The notes: generated from the letters alone by a model not told the origin. A stretch of DNA of 64,000 nucleotides from Limnomonas spitsbergensis (GCA_037349105.1 JAYJMM010000120.1:5894001-5958000); one strand, 5' to 3'; counted from the first letter of the stretch, positions 41,757 through 53,325 are shown. Numbers and translations are program-made.

Positions 41757-42027
41757 TGCGTGCATAACGCGCTGCAAGGAGCGTAGGCTGTAGCGACTTG
41801 TAGCTGGATAACTCGGCTGGTAAGATAGAGATTAATCTTTAAAATGGACATGACTTGGAATGGACTTGATTTTTTTTTTTTTTTCATTTTTTTTTTTCAT
41901 TTGCTTGACTGGAATCTTTATGCCTGGTCAGATTTAGTTCGGACAGATTGTCTGGGCTAGTCTGGTGAATATGTGACACGTACACAGTGTTAAATATTTT
42001 TAATTAATGACAAGGAATGCTGCAACA
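41757..42027 (-). other. Element D 3' UTR with poly-T tracts
   Basis: Non-coding. Contains T-runs at about 41870-41900 (A-runs in element sense). No gene. Confidence 0.6.
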
Positions 42028-43830
42028 TTATTTGAAAAATGTTTTAGCTTGCTCGAGCAGGTCTGGAGTGAGGTTAGCAAGCGGTTCCCATGAATTGTGG
42101 GTGTTGTCGTATGCTTTCCACTTGACTAGAACTTGTTTGATTTTCCTTTTTCCAACCTTTCGGATGCGATGGGACAAGAGTGTCTCGACTTGATAGAACG
42201 GAAAGCCGTCTTCTACTTCAGGTCCAGCGGGTACAGGCATGGATTCGCTTGAAGATTTGAAGGGCTTGAGGAGGGACACGTGAAAAACTGGGTGAACTCG
42301 TGAGTAATTGGCAGGCAATGCTAGTTTCGCAGCGTTGCCTCCTGGTGTCATAGACAGGATCTGGACTGGGCCGATGTATTTGGGATGTAATTTCTTAACA
42401 CCTGTTTTGAACTTGAAATTTCTGGTGGAAACCATGACTTGATCTCCTGTTTTGAAGGAGTGTGGTGCTCGGAATCTTGAATCAGCGTACGTTTTCTGTC
42501 TGTCTTGGGCAGAGCGCAAAAGCTGCTGGACTCGTACAAGTGTGATGTCTAGGTCTGCAAATACTGCGTCAAGTGCTGGGATTTGCTTGTCAGGCATCTG
42601 GACAGACAAGGGTGTGTTTGGGTGCCTTGCGGTGTTCAAGTAAAATGGGCTCTGCCCGGTGACGCTGGATTTTGCATTATTTATAGTCAGGGCGACTATG
42701 GGCAAGAGTTCTTCCCATGTGACATGATTTCCATCAATGAAATGCCTCAGCACTTCTTCAACGACTCGGTTCATGCGCTCGGTTTGCCCATCGGTTTGAG
42801 GGTGGAAAGCAGTTGAAAAACGCGGCTCGATTCGCATGCGGGTGCACATATTGCGCCAGAACTGTGAGGTAAAACGCACATCTCGATCCGATATAATATT
42901 TTTCGGTAGGCCATGGTGTTGGTAAACATGTTTGATAAAGGCTCGTGCTATGTCCTCTGAGGTACTGGATTTCCGGACTGGTGCTAGGCAGACATACTTG
43001 GTAAGCTTGTCAACAATGACCATGATTCCATCGTTTTTCTCTGAAGACATGGGAAGATCGAACACGAAGTCCATAGTGACGGTGTGCCACCTAGTGTCTG
43101 GGATGGGCAAGGGCTGGAGCAACCCATAGGGTCGTTTGCATGAGGCCTTGTTTGCTTGGCATGTTTGGCATGTGGACACGAACTGTTGGACATCAGCAGC
43201 CATGCTGGGCCACCAGAACTGTCGCTGAATCAAGTCTAGAGTCTTGGTCCAACTGAAATGGCCGGCAATGAGGGTTGCATGGTGCTCTTTCAGGACACGT
43301 GCTCGGACAGTGGCTGGAACAATGATTCGACCGCGGAATGACCAGTAGCCATGCTGGAGTGACCACTGTTTTGTGACAGTTGGGTCCTTGAAATCTAGAT
43401 CTGTCAGGGATTCAGCTTTTATTTGCTGCATGAGGTCTGGACTGGACTCGTTTACTGTGATCGCGAAAAGCATGAGCGCTGCTGCCTCACCTTGGTGTGG
43501 CAATCTCGACAGGGAGTCAGCAGGGTTGGTTGCACCGGGCCGGTAGCGGACTGAAAACTGGAACCTCGACATGAATTCGCTCCATCGCGCTTGTCTTCTG
43601 GACAGGGTCGGTTGCTTGGTGAAAAATGTCAAGGGATTGTGATCAGTGACAATTGAAAGTCCTTGGCTGCCCTCAAGATAGCAGCGCCATTCTTTGAGTG
43701 CCTTGATGATTCCTAGAAGTTCTTGTTCACCTGTGGTGTAATTATGCTCGGCTGGGCTGAACTTGGAGGAGAAGTACGCGACTGGTCGGCCCTGCTGGGT
43801 GATTGGTGAATTGTACTTTTTTCTTGGTGA
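42028..43830 (-). pseudogene. Element D RNase H (partial), integrase and chromodomain
   Basis: Open from about 43825. RNase H C-terminal half (QQGRPVAYFSSKFSPAEHNY, GEQELLGIIKALKEWR, VTDHNPLTFF). Integrase with HHCC (HHATLIAGHF ... CQTC) and a complete D,D,E core (TMDFVFDLP, ISDRDVRFTS, TDGQTERMNR). The C-terminus is a chromodomain (FYQVETLLSHRIR ... VLVKWKAYDNTHNSWEPLANL), near 42040-42200. This part is uninterrupted. It lost only its link to RT, because the deletion near 43810 removed the first RNase H Asp region and shifted frame. Integrase and chromodomain look intact. Confidence 0.9.
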
Positions 43831-45871
43831 GCTGGTGCAGGGGAGCTGCTAGTCGCGACAGGTTAGGTACGAATTTGCGAAAATAATTCGCAAGTCCCAG
43901 GAACTGGAGTATGCCTGTGGCATTGGTTGGGAATTCCCACTCGGTCAGGGTACGAAGTTTTTCTGGGTCTGCGCGCACTCCCTCTTTGGAAAGAATGTGG
44001 CCTAGGTACTTGACTTGTTCTTGTAAAAATCTGCACTTCGAAAAGCGCACTTGCAGCCCGGCTTCACGAATCTTCGTAAACACCTGGTTCAAGTGGTCTA
44101 GATGTTCTGCTGGGGATTGCGACAGGATGAGGATGTCATCGATGTAAATCAACACGAAGGACAGGGACTGGAAGATCTTGTTAACAGTACTCTGGTACTG
44201 GCTGGGCGCGTTGGAAAGTCCCATAGGCAGACATCGCCATGCATAGTGACCGAATGGTGTCGCGAACGCGGTTTTAGGCACGTCTTCCTCGGAAATCAGC
44301 AGCTGGTGAAAGCCACCTGCCATGTCAAGGCTGGAGTAACAAGTGGCACCGCGGGCTGCATCCAGCAGGTCATCAATGCGCGGTAGCGGATATCGGAGCT
44401 TGACAGTGATTTCATTGAGGGCTCGGTAATCAAGGCAAAACCTGAAGCCACCACTTGGTTTCTTGACAAAGAGGACTGGAGCTCCGTATGGAGAATTGAT
44501 AGGGGTGATGATTCCCTTCGCTAGGAGTTCGGTAACTTGTGACTTGAGCTCGATCATTTCACTGGGAGAAAGGCGACAGTTCCTTCGGAAAGGGGGCTTC
44601 GCACCGGGGACAAGATCGATTGTGTGCTCGAGGGGTGGGATATTAGCTCCACCGGCTTGAGGAGTTTCACTGAAAATGTCTGCAAAACTGTCAATCAGTT
44701 TGCGCAGGTCAGTTTGCATGGCTGGTGGCACATGGTCCATGTTCACGTCAAGTTTGCATGGCTGGGTCTCGACTGGTTCTCCACTGGGTTGGTTTGGTAC
44801 CCTATCAAGGTCGACCTCACTGTCATCTGGGCTTAGCTCGTGAGGCGTAAGGACCGCGACGAAGGACTTGTATCGACCGGAGTTGAGGTATCTCACGGCG
44901 AGGTCAGCTGGGATTTGATCTGGCAGGGGGCGTTCGTCTTCCATCGAATTCTGCAAAGCAGGACTGTTGGGCATAGGGGCGGTGGTCTTCACTGTACGGG
45001 CGGATGCACCGGCAGTGCCACGGTAGACGCGTTTGTCTAGGACGACTTCATCCCCATTGGGTGATAGAAGCCTCAACGAATCAGGATTGTATGTTATGCC
45101 ACAGGAATGCGTCTTCATGAAATCCTCGCCAATGATGACGTCAACGGACTCTAAGAACTCGGACAGGACGTGGGCAGTGATTTCAAAAGCAGCCCGGCCG
45201 AGCATAATTTTAAATGTCACCGCCCCGGCAACAGGGACATCTTGATCGGACGCAGTGGCCACTGACTTGTATCTGGAATTACGAACGGGGAGGCCCATTT
45301 TCTTGACTAGTCTGGAACTAATGAAACTTGAACTAGCGCCAGAATCAAAGAGACAGGATAATTTTCGACCATGTGCTTGGCCGTCATAGATAGTGGCAAG
45401 GGATTTTCCACTGGCTGGGTCATCGTCTAGGGCTCGGCATGTTGCAACTTCTCGTAAATCTGGTGGTACAAGGAAGGCTAGGATTTTTGAGGGTTTTCCC
45501 TTCTTGTTCATGGTTGTTCCGAGTTGTGAATCAGAATCAAAGGTGTGGATCAAAGGCGCGTTTTTCAAGAGCTCTTTCAGACCCGCTGAATTTCTGGACG
45601 AGACTAGGAGACAAGTACTGGTGTTAGGCCTGGAGCGTAGGAATTGACGAGCTGTCGCTCTCTCTTTCGCTACAAAAATGTGTGACTGTTGTCTGGACTG
45701 GGACAAGATAACTGGGAGAGCAGTGGTACATGTTCCTTGCTTGTTACAACAGATATTCGAAAATATCAAACGGCTAGCAGACATGAGAACGCTCAAACTG
45801 GACACAACAGCGGTGCATACATTGCATCTTGAAACAAGGGGTGGGCCTGGAAGTGCCCCTTGCTGAAATTC
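43742..45871 (-). pseudogene. Element D protease and reverse transcriptase
   Basis: Starts right after the gag TAG (45872-45874) in the same frame. Retropepsin motif CLFDSGASSSFISSRL (near 45340). RT with GIITPINSPYGAPVLFVKK, LDYRALNEITVKLRYPLPRID, SSLDMAGGFHQL, PMGLSNAPSQYQ, active site YIDD (44135-44146) and VKYLGHILSKEG. After KKKVQF it runs into an out-of-frame tail and stops, owing to the deletion; G shows about 47 codons at this place that D lacks. RT itself looks complete. Confidence 0.9.
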
Positions 45872-45874
45872 CTA
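45872..45874 (-). promoter_or_regulatory. Gag-pol in-frame TAG of element D (candidate readthrough stop)
   Basis: Gag and pol share a frame and are separated only by TAG GAA TTT. Element G has TAG GAA TTT at the same position (34068-34070), although the flanking codons differ. The conserved position and following context suggest programmed readthrough, not decay. Confidence 0.6.
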
Positions 45875-47155
45875 GCGCTTGTCTGGGCACTCGGTGGCGT
45901 TGTGGACTGCCCCGCGGCAGTACCAGCACAGCCCGTACTCGCTCAGGGACATCTTGCCGGCCTGGGACAGCTTCCCGATGAACTTGTAATACGGGCACTT
46001 TTCAGGGGGTGCCTTGTGCTGCCTTGACTCGGATCGGCCTGGGCCTGGGTTGGGGGGTCCTGGGGGGCCCTCTGGTTTCCTCTTCTTTTCGCCAACCGCG
46101 GGTGCTGCACGCCCGCGGTCGCGACGGACTGGAGTGTACCCCTGCTTGGGAAGGGATGGAACTGGGCTTGAGTCTGCGTTCAGGCGGATAGCCTCGCTGA
46201 AAGAGTACTTGATCAAGGAATCGAGGGTTTGCCATGTGTTTCCGTCACGGTCTAGTATGCATCGTTGACGCAGGACTGGGCGCAGGCCGGCTAGGTAATG
46301 AGCACACAGGCTAGCTTGAGACTCGTTTGGCAACTGCCTGGATGCTTGCAAAAATCGCTGAGCGTATCTAGGGACTGGGTCATCGGCCTGGGAGATTTTG
46401 CGGCTGACTAGCTGTTCAAGAGCTAACTCGGCACTAGTGCGTACCTCGCCAGTAATGTAGTTCTGGATCGCCTTGATGAAGGCAGCCTGCTCGAAAGCCT
46501 CGTTTCTGGACAAGTACGTGTTGACAAAGTCTTTGACTTCGATGTCATCGATGAAGCTCGGCAGGTTTGCTGGGTACTCGTGGTTGTGGGTCACCAGCCA
46601 GCGGCGGACCTCCTCGATTGCCGCCTCTAGGAGGTGTGGCTTCTGGATAGCGATCAAGAACAGCTGTTTGCCCAGCGACTTGGGGACTGGGAGGGCACCT
46701 GTACGGGAAGGTCGATCAGCGGTAAGCTGTCGGGCTTGGACTAGTGACTCGGCAGCATGTCTAGGCAATTCTCGATGAGTCAAAGCTATAACAGCCATGA
46801 TCTGCGATAGCAAGACTGGGTCCATACCTCGAGCTTGGTCGCGCGGCGGATCAGCAGACCCTCCGGCCATGTGTGCGTCTCGAGCTTGTGCGGCTGCACG
46901 GTTGAGCAGCCTCGTGACCCGTTCCTGGGGCGTCTCGTCGTCAGCGTTTGATGCCGGAGCTGGAGCTGGGGCTGGAGCTTGCGCAAGTACTGGAGCTGCC
47001 ACGGCGATGACCGCGGCAATGGCCGGGGCATTGGCAGCCGGGACCATGACAATGGCTGGGGCTGCCGCGGCAGCAAGTGCTGGAACATGTTCACCTTCGA
47101 CCTGCATATTGCCAACTGCTGAGTTGGCAATACGTGCAGATTGGCGAGAGGCCAT
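45872..47155 (-). CDS. Element D gag polyprotein
   Basis: 427 codons from an ATG at 47155 (MASRQSARIANSAVG). An Ala/Pro-rich N-terminus is followed by a capsid domain (SLGKQLFLIAIQKPHLLEA; VRRWLVTHNHEYPANLPSFIDD; LVSRKISQADDPVPRYAQRF; LCAHYLAGLRPVLRQRC) and a C-terminal CCHC zinc knuckle CWYCRGAVHNATEC (near 45900). It forms the particle and binds RNA. The frame is intact and ends in TAG; pol continues in the same frame, so stop-codon readthrough is likely for Gag-Pol. Confidence 0.9.
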   Translation of the reverse strand: MASRQSARIANSAVGNMQVEGEHVPALAAAAAPAIVMVPAANAPAIAAVIAVAAPVLAQAPAPAPAPASNADDETPQERVTRLLNRAAAQARDAHMAGGSADPPRDQARGMDPVLLSQIMAVIALTHRELPRHAAESLVQARQLTADRPSRTGALPVPKSLGKQLFLIAIQKPHLLEAAIEEVRRWLVTHNHEYPANLPSFIDDIEVKDFVNTYLSRNEAFEQAAFIKAIQNYITGEVRTSAELALEQLVSRKISQADDPVPRYAQRFLQASRQLPNESQASLCAHYLAGLRPVLRQRCILDRDGNTWQTLDSLIKYSFSEAIRLNADSSPVPSLPKQGYTPVRRDRGRAAPAVGEKKRKPEGPPGPPNPGPGRSESRQHKAPPEKCPYYKFIGKLSQAGKMSLSEYGLCWYCRGAVHNATECPDKR

Positions 47156-47507
47156 CGCTTAGTGTGCGGTAGGCAAGACAAGGCACGGACGGATGTGTTG
47201 CCGTAAAAAAAAACGGCGCGGGCTCAAGGACTGGAAATGGGGGATTCCAATCAATTCACAATTCCTTTCAATCTGCAGCGACTCTTTGATATCTATGTAT
47301 CTCAAGTTTGCTGTTGAGAGATTGGAGTGCAAAATTGAAGGCTTGACTGGAGCGAGTAGATAAGTAAGCAATGTTAACACAATTGCATGTACTCACTCGA
47401 CTGGATGATGTCCTCGTCTAGGACAAAGCTGCTCGGATGCTCGTAAGCCGACGCGAAAAGGTCGGAATGTTCCCAAGGGGGGCTCGACACTACAGGAAAG
47501 AGGCCTT

Positions 47508-47521
47508 GGCTCGTGAAACCA
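47508..47521 (-). other. Primer-binding site of element D
   Basis: Minus-strand TGGTTTCACGAGCC, one base inside the 5' LTR. It starts TGG as expected for pairing with a tRNA 3' CCA end and matches the site in G. Confidence 0.65.
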
Positions 47522-47522
47522 C

Positions 47523-47965
47523 TGAAGTGATCTTCTGTCCGGTAGGGACAAAGACTACTTGTACAAGACTAGAACTGGGCTGGATGACTAGGGAGACTCA
47601 CTTGTTACTCGGGGCTTCGGGGACTTCGGGGACTCCGGGGACTCCGGGGCAGAGGACTAGACTGGTGGGGGATTTATAGGTGGAAGCCAAGTATTGAGCT
47701 TGGTAGAATAAACTTATCTCTGTCGAGAGACTTCCGGTTTACTAGCGGGGCGCACTTATGTAGGCGCTCCGCAGATGGCAAGCCCGGATAAGGCTCTAAA
47801 GGCTGGAAGGTTCATGTCGTACAACCGAAGGTTGTTAGAGATCTTAACGACACGCAACTGCTCTCACACTGTTAGCTACGCAGTGTGACAACGGTTGTGT
47901 TCGCGTACTGGATACTAGGAGACATGTACTGAGTTAACTGGACTGGGGGGTCCAAGACCACTACA
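47523..47965 (-). repeat. 5' LTR of element D (443 bp)
   Basis: Matches 41299-41741 with no difference that I can find. Followed on the right by CTTGA, the target duplication. Confidence 0.92.
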
Positions 47966-49742
47966 CTTGACCTCCTGACCCCCTTGGATGTCCCGGGCCT
48001 CCTGGCCCCCCTAGGTATACTGATCCTCCTGAACCTCCTGGGTGTCCTGACCTATCAGGATTACCAGTACCACCTCCATGCGGGGGCATGCTTGGGTCTT
48101 ACCCTGAATGATCACGATCAGTATCTGGCCACCCTGACTGCCCTTCAGATCCACCATTCCCATGGGAAGGTTCCGTGGCACCAGGAGCCCCTCCACTCAT
48201 AGGAGCGCGGTGCATATGACCACCCTGTATGGACGGCCCATGAGGGTCGTAAGGTCGGTGTGTGCCTCCGCTAGCCCAAGGGTGACTAAGAGTTTTGGCC
48301 CGAACTGCACCCACCTGGAGCTGTACTCCATGTCCTGGTGCTGATGGCACGGCGGAGTGGGAATGTCCTTCTCCCTGCGGGAAGCCCTCCCATCCCTGAT
48401 GGTGAGAATCACCTGAAGGCTTCTCCCCTGATTGCGCGCTCCCAAAATCCAGGCACTGCTGAGAAGGCTGTACTGGTTGTTCATGCAACGCTTCTACTGG
48501 AGGTGGAGGGCGTCCATGCCGCAAACTCCCTACCAGATCTCGAAACAGGTCCCTCAACTCACTGATGGTGACGACCTCGTTCGCTCCGGAAACAACGGGA
48601 ACCACGGCTAACCGCTGGTCCATGTTCAGCTGCTTACCTTGGTAACTAGTGGGGTCATGCCGCCCCGTTTCCCTACCAGCGACAGCCCCACCTTGAGGCC
48701 CCCATGATTGCATAGCCTCACCTGACACCACGCTCACAAACGAGGGGGTGGGGGTACATTCTGGAGCAACCAGGTCAGCCGGTGGGCGGGACGCCGTGGG
48801 CGTCGCGTGCTTCACCTCATGCTCGAAGCCCTCGGGTACATGGACGGCGACGGCTGAGTTGATCATGTAAGCTGTGTTGCCTGACTGATGAAGTCCAGCT
48901 GTTTTCGAGGACTCATGCAAGGTCATTGCTGGGAGGGAGGTCTGATCCCCACCGGCCACGGGTGCAGCCTTGGCAAAGGCAGTTACATGTGACGAACGTG
49001 CACTGCAGCACTCGTCCTGTGCAATGAGGTATGCAGGGTTATCGACTAGCTGGTCAACCCGCTGCAGGCCCTCGTAATGAGTCCGAATCACTTTCAACGG
49101 TGTCAGTGCCAGTCTCTCATCCGCACCACGGATCAGGTGTTCCCTCATCTCTATTTCATCTGCCTCGGCCGCACGAGCTCTCTCATCTGCCTCGGCCGCA
49201 CGAGCTCTCTCAGCTGCCACGGCCGCACGAGCTTGCTGCTCGGCCGCACGAGCTTGCTGCTCGGCCGCACGTCGCAAGGCGTCAAGACGAAACATTTCAC
49301 GCTGACGCTGTTGAACTGCTTCAGCATGGAGTGCTTCAGCTTCAGCCTGTTTTCTTGCCTTATCGGCGTTCTGTGCCATCAGTCTTTTGGCAGCGTGCCT
49401 AGCTGTCATTGCCTGCTCATTGGCTAACGACTGATGAATAAGTTGCTCGGACTCTGTGAGAGGCTTAGCCTTTTGTACCGAAGGCTCTCTACCCGCCTCA
49501 GAAGACGCATCCCTAGTGAGCTTACTGCTCACTTCTGGCAGATCCTTATTACCGGCGCCTCTGCTGCCAGCCCTCCCATCACGCTGCTCATTGTTCATGA
49601 GGGTTTTAGCGGCTCGTTCAGCCTTGTTCCTGTCAGAATCTTCTTTTTCCCTCTGACCAGCAGTTAGCCTGGGAAGAGCTACCGGATTGGGAAGAATAGG
49701 GTCCTCTTGCCCTTTCTTTCCCTGGGTAGAATTAGAATCCAT
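47966..49742 (-). pseudogene. Element E gag, N-terminal part
   Basis: From the ATG at 49742 (MDSNSTQGKKG). An acidic and basic start leads to a long Ala/Glu/Arg/Gln coiled coil (about 49090-49480, ERARAAEADE repeats), a linker, and a Gly/Pro-rich tail that continues across the D insertion. One in-frame TAA (48099-48101) interrupts it, and the frame is open again from there to 47966. With D removed the gag would be about 1140 codons, close to family-A gag (about 1130), and in the same reading frame on both sides. Confidence 0.8.
49160..49270. repeat. Tandem 24-27 bp repeats in the E gag coiled coil
   Basis: Two units around CTCGGCCGCACGAGCTCTCTC, then units around CGGCCGCACGAGCTTGCTG. They encode ERARAAEADE and QQARAAE heptad-like repeats. 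Confidence 0.85.
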
Positions 49743-49898
49743 CCAGGGAGTGAACACGAATCTGCGATCTGTTCACTGTTATCGCTAACTTTTTAGGCAA
49801 CGGAACACGATCAGGAACCTTATTCCCAGTTTTTACTCGCCAGCAGATTCGAAGTAATGCGAATCTGGATTCTTCTCTTCTTAAAGGAGTGCTAGATA
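49743..49898 (-). other. 5' leader of element E
   Basis: Short non-coding leader between LTR and gag ATG. No clear primer site: TGGCGAGTAAAAACTGGG (minus strand, near 49845) is a possible but distant candidate. Confidence 0.45.
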
Positions 49899-50712
49899 GG
49901 AGCCCTTTATCAAGGGTAACCTGCTGTGCATGAGCGATAATCTGGCTGGCACCAGATTATCCTCGACTTAATCCTCGGGTTACTGCACTAACCTTTGATG
50001 ATTCTTCCCTTACTGTTGACAGAAGTTACGAAGTGAAGTCGACCCTAGTGAAGACTGATGCACTGATGTCGACAGTTGACGGGTTGGGGCGGCTTAGATC
50101 GGACTTGTGGACGAAGCTGCCCGAAGTGATGAAGAGTGTAGAGCTGACTGAACGACTCTTGATGGAGAAGATCAACTGAAAGATCAGATGATCGACTTGG
50201 TAGCCAGGAAAGGCTGGGGAAGCAGCTTGTAGTGTCGACTTAAGTTCTAGAGATTGAGCTGAGAGCTCGCAGTGTAGAGGTGTCAAGCGAGAGAACAAGA
50301 AGAATGAGGAGTGGAAGTAGAGGAGATGGAACTAGAGATAGCGAATAAGTGTAGTGTGTAACTAGAGCTATTCGCACAGTGTAGTGTCCAGGCTTCGATA
50401 CTTAGTGATGTGGTCTTAAGAGCGAAAGGATCAGTGTAGAGTTAACTAGAGATCTCCTTCCAGTGTAGTTTCCTGGCCTTGATAAGGGGCCGAAATATCG
50501 CAGGTAGACAATTAGTCCCAGAACAGATTAAAACGGAGTGATTCAACTTCGTGTATACTTGAGTAAGAAGAGAAGAATGCCTGAAAGAAAGAAAGAAAGA
50601 AAACGCCTGGAACGAGCCAGGCATTCTCGAAGTACCACAAAACATAATGGATCCGAAACCAAAAAGAAAGTACAAGCCACCCCTGCGTGCGGTGCACCCA
50701 TACGTCGTGACA
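49899..50712 (-). repeat. 5' LTR of element E
   Basis: 814 bp matching 22531-23327. It contains a GAAA microsatellite insertion (50583-50603) and lacks 9 bases present in the other copy. The outer end TCGTGACA is followed by CCTG, the target duplication. The inner end lacks the last 57 bases seen in the 3' LTR. Confidence 0.82.
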
Positions 50713-51100
50713 CCTGGATCACTCCCAGCCTGTCCTCTGGCCTGGGCACCACGCAACGTCTACCGTCGGGCATGAGCCTCATTATAACTCCTCCCCTCTC
50801 TGATTCCAACTGGAATGGAGCGGCCCTGCGTTGTACCCTGGTCTGTTACCCTAGCTCTGTTCCAGGAGCGTGTGTTTTCTCGCGGAGATACCGCAACACA
50901 GGCTCATCTGACCATACATCCACTCTGGCCGATGGTCCTGCAGGACACCCTGGCGGGTCTCTCTCGCCCCCTTTGTCCCCGTTCACCTCGCTGTCAGCAT
51001 CTGCTTTTGCCATAGGCGTGTTCCCACCTGGTTCTTGCGCTGCGTCGGCCCAATCTGCCGCAGCAGATTCTCCCAGGCACTGCTTGTACGACGCGGCCAC
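50713..51100 (-). pseudogene. Element A2 linker between DNMT and integrase
   Basis: Two short frames match A 4740-5130: LMPDGRRCVVPRPEDRL just before the integrase zinc finger, and the acidic GDKGGERDPPGCPAGPSARVDVWSDEPVL upstream. It ends at the CCTG target site of E. It contains at least one frameshift relative to A. Confidence 0.75.
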
Positions 51101-51124
51101 TTCCCCACTGCCAGGGCACGCATC

Positions 51125-52549
51125 TCATGCGGTAGCAAGGGCGTAGTGTCTGGATTTTAAAGTTGCACCAAGCGCGGGATCTCTGTCCGGACCCGGCAGC
51201 TGTGCTCTGCGCGTCAATTCCTCCGGTATGATTTTAGCACACTCGAGTGCTACATTGAGCCATGCTCCCAGTGCCCATGAATCCATGCACCTGCCCAGGG
51301 CTGCCCTCCTGGCAGTCTCTGGGAAGTCTGGGCGTGGCATCGTGGACCCCACAGCGTACCCCATGGCACGTTCACGTTCATTCGCATTGGGCTCCTGCAG
51401 GTCCCCCATGGGCATGTACACCATCCCATTTTGCCCGTCCCTGAAAGAATATGATGCGGGAGTCGCCATCAAGCAGGGCAGCACCCTCCTGGGCTGCCCT
51501 GTCACATTGATGCGATACCCCCCATTGTCTGGGCATGCGACCACCTGGGCCCTGCTACCCTTGTCCAGAATGTCATCTACGACCCCCTCGTGGGGCCTTT
51601 CCGAGGCACAGATTACATACTCAATATCCGCCGCTGGGACGATGTTTCCCCAATAGTTTCGCGTATGGTGGGCATAAGACCCCACCTGTGCCGCATCAAA
51701 CAGTGCAGGTGTCCCCAGGACCCTGCACACCTCATGAAAAGCATCCACACTGGCCTTCGCGCTCCTCTGATTTAACTGCATCGCTACATTTTCAATCAGG
51801 TATGCGGGCGGCCTAGGCCTCTGCAGGATTTGCAACGTGCCCAACAGCTTGACTAACGGGAAGAAAGAATTGCTTCTTTCCCCCGCGAGCCCACGCCCCT
51901 TGCATGCTGATGAGCACTCCCAGCCTGCCACCATGAACCACTGGCGCCCATCCCGGGCACCTGCCCCCTGGAGGTGCTCTGCCGTAATGGCATACACATC
52001 TTGGGGCAGCGCTCTGAACGCCTCATCAAACGCTTTGACTGGGAGCAACTGGGGATACCGCTTGTGCAACTGCACCAGGCGACCCCCAGCGATCTCCCTG
52101 ACTTCTTCACTGATATCAGCATACAGGTACCGCACCACTGGGATACCTGCCCTGAGGACCATTTCCAGTCCTGAGCACATACCTCCAAAAGGCTCGAAAA
52201 GGACCACGCCTTCTGCCTCCAAGGTCCGAACAGCATGGACCGGTAAGCACATTGTGTCCAATCCTGCATGTAAGTGAGGTGGCGTAACCCGAGGCAGCCG
52301 GTTAGACAGTACATCACTGATCATATTCCTGGCTCTTTCCCGGTTGCCGAACGCCTGCTCTGCCGTACTGGCAGGCTGATCCTGTTCGTCATCCTCAGTG
52401 GCGGCGGAGGATATCTCCTGCCCCACCGCGGCTGTCACGCAAGCTGCCTCTGCAGCCCGCAACATTTGTACTCTTCTTCTTCCTTCCTGCGCCATGCGCA
52501 CCACCTGGTCTGCATGCCACTGGTTCACTCTGCCCAACCCTGTGAGCAA
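51125..52549 (-). pseudogene. Element A2 C5 cytosine DNA methyltransferase
   Basis: One open frame of about 474 codons: motif I VLFEPFGGMCSGLE (near 52195), motif IV AGWEC (51914-51925), motif VI YLIENV (near 51795), ERERAMGY (near 51385) and SWALGAWLNV near the end. The ENV Glu that A lost is intact here. However, three residues (QDL) right after the catalytic Cys are missing, so the catalytic loop reads WECSSACKGRGL. This copy is thus likely inactive for a different reason from A. It has no ATG at its 5' end, being part of pol. Confidence 0.83.
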
Positions 52550-53280
52550 GGCTACCTGCCTCCCACCCGCCTCCCCCCGGCCTGACCACTGGCTCGGAGG
52601 CGGCTGTATCTAGCCTGGCCCCCGTGCGATCAGCTGAGGATGGGAGCGGTGACCTGGACGGTATGTCCGCATTCTGGTGGCATGCTCCTGAGCGGTGGAC
52701 AATGGTAATGTCCAGCTCTTGGAGCATGAGAGCCCACCGAGCGTGCTGGCCCACCAACGTCTGGTTGTCCATGAGGTAGGTGAGCGGCTCATGGTCAGTG
52801 ATGAGGTGCACCTTGCACCCAAACAGCATGTGGCGATACATGCGAGCTGCATACACTGCAGCCAGCATCTCCCCCTGGAACGAGGAATAGTTCCTCTCGC
52901 TCTTGTTCAGGTATCTGGATGTGCATGCTACCATATATTCCCGCCCGCTGTCGTCACACTGTCCTAGCACGGCGCCAATGCCTTGCTTAGAGAAATCAGT
53001 GTACAACAAGAAGAGCCTTGGCGGCCCACGGCCATCCGGCCCTGTCCCACTGTAATCCGGCATGCGCAGGACGCTACCGCCCTCACACATTTCCGTTTTG
53101 ATCAGTCAGCTGGAACGCCTGCGACTGCTCTGGCCCCCACACAAACGGGACCCCCTTGACCAGCAATGCGTTGATGCATGCCGCCTTTTTCGAGAAGTCC
53201 GGGATGTAGCACCGGTAGAAATTCAAGAATCCCATGACTTCCTGGATGTTTTTCACCGATGCGGGCTCTGGCAACGCCAT
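52395..53280 (-). pseudogene. Element A2 RNase H and RT connection
   Basis: 53083-53280 has QEVMGFLNFYRCYIPDFSKKAA (connection). 52395-53090 has FLLYTDFSKQGIGAVLG, ERNYSSFQGEMLA and ITDHEPLTYLMD of RNase H. A small insertion near 53105 shifts the frame between them, and another near 52570 shifts before the DNMT. Confidence 0.82.
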
Positions 53281-53325
53281 AACCGCCGCTATCTTAGCCG
53301 CATGCGGCGTGAGTCCCTGGGTACT

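Larger units (their letters stand above)
41299..47965 (-). mobile_element. Element D: recent chromodomain Ty3/Gypsy, inserted in E gag
   Basis: 6667 bp with two 443-bp LTRs (41299-41741 and 47523-47965) that I read as identical, flanked by CTTGA on both sides (41294-41298 and 47966-47970). Minus-strand order: gag, TAG, protease, RT, RNase H, integrase, chromodomain. This is chromovirus architecture. Identical LTRs mean very recent insertion, yet pol has a deletion of about 140 bases with a frameshift between RT and RNase H (near 43810). Confidence 0.92.
22474..50712 (-). mobile_element. Element E: second DNMT-bearing Gypsy family, inserted in A2 and itself split
   Basis: 28.2 kb including two nested elements; about 14 kb of its own DNA. 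Ends are TGTCACGA...TCGTGACA with CCTG on both sides (22470-22473 and 50713-50716). Removing it rejoins the A2 integrase, giving sequence that matches element A. Order on the minus strand: 5' LTR, gag (49742 to 39642, split by D), protease, unidentified domain, membrane segment, (G), RT, RNase H, DNMT, truncated integrase, unknown ORF, 3' LTR. LTR copies are about 99% identical apart from two indels, so insertion is fairly recent, yet the coding frames are heavily damaged. Confidence 0.88.
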
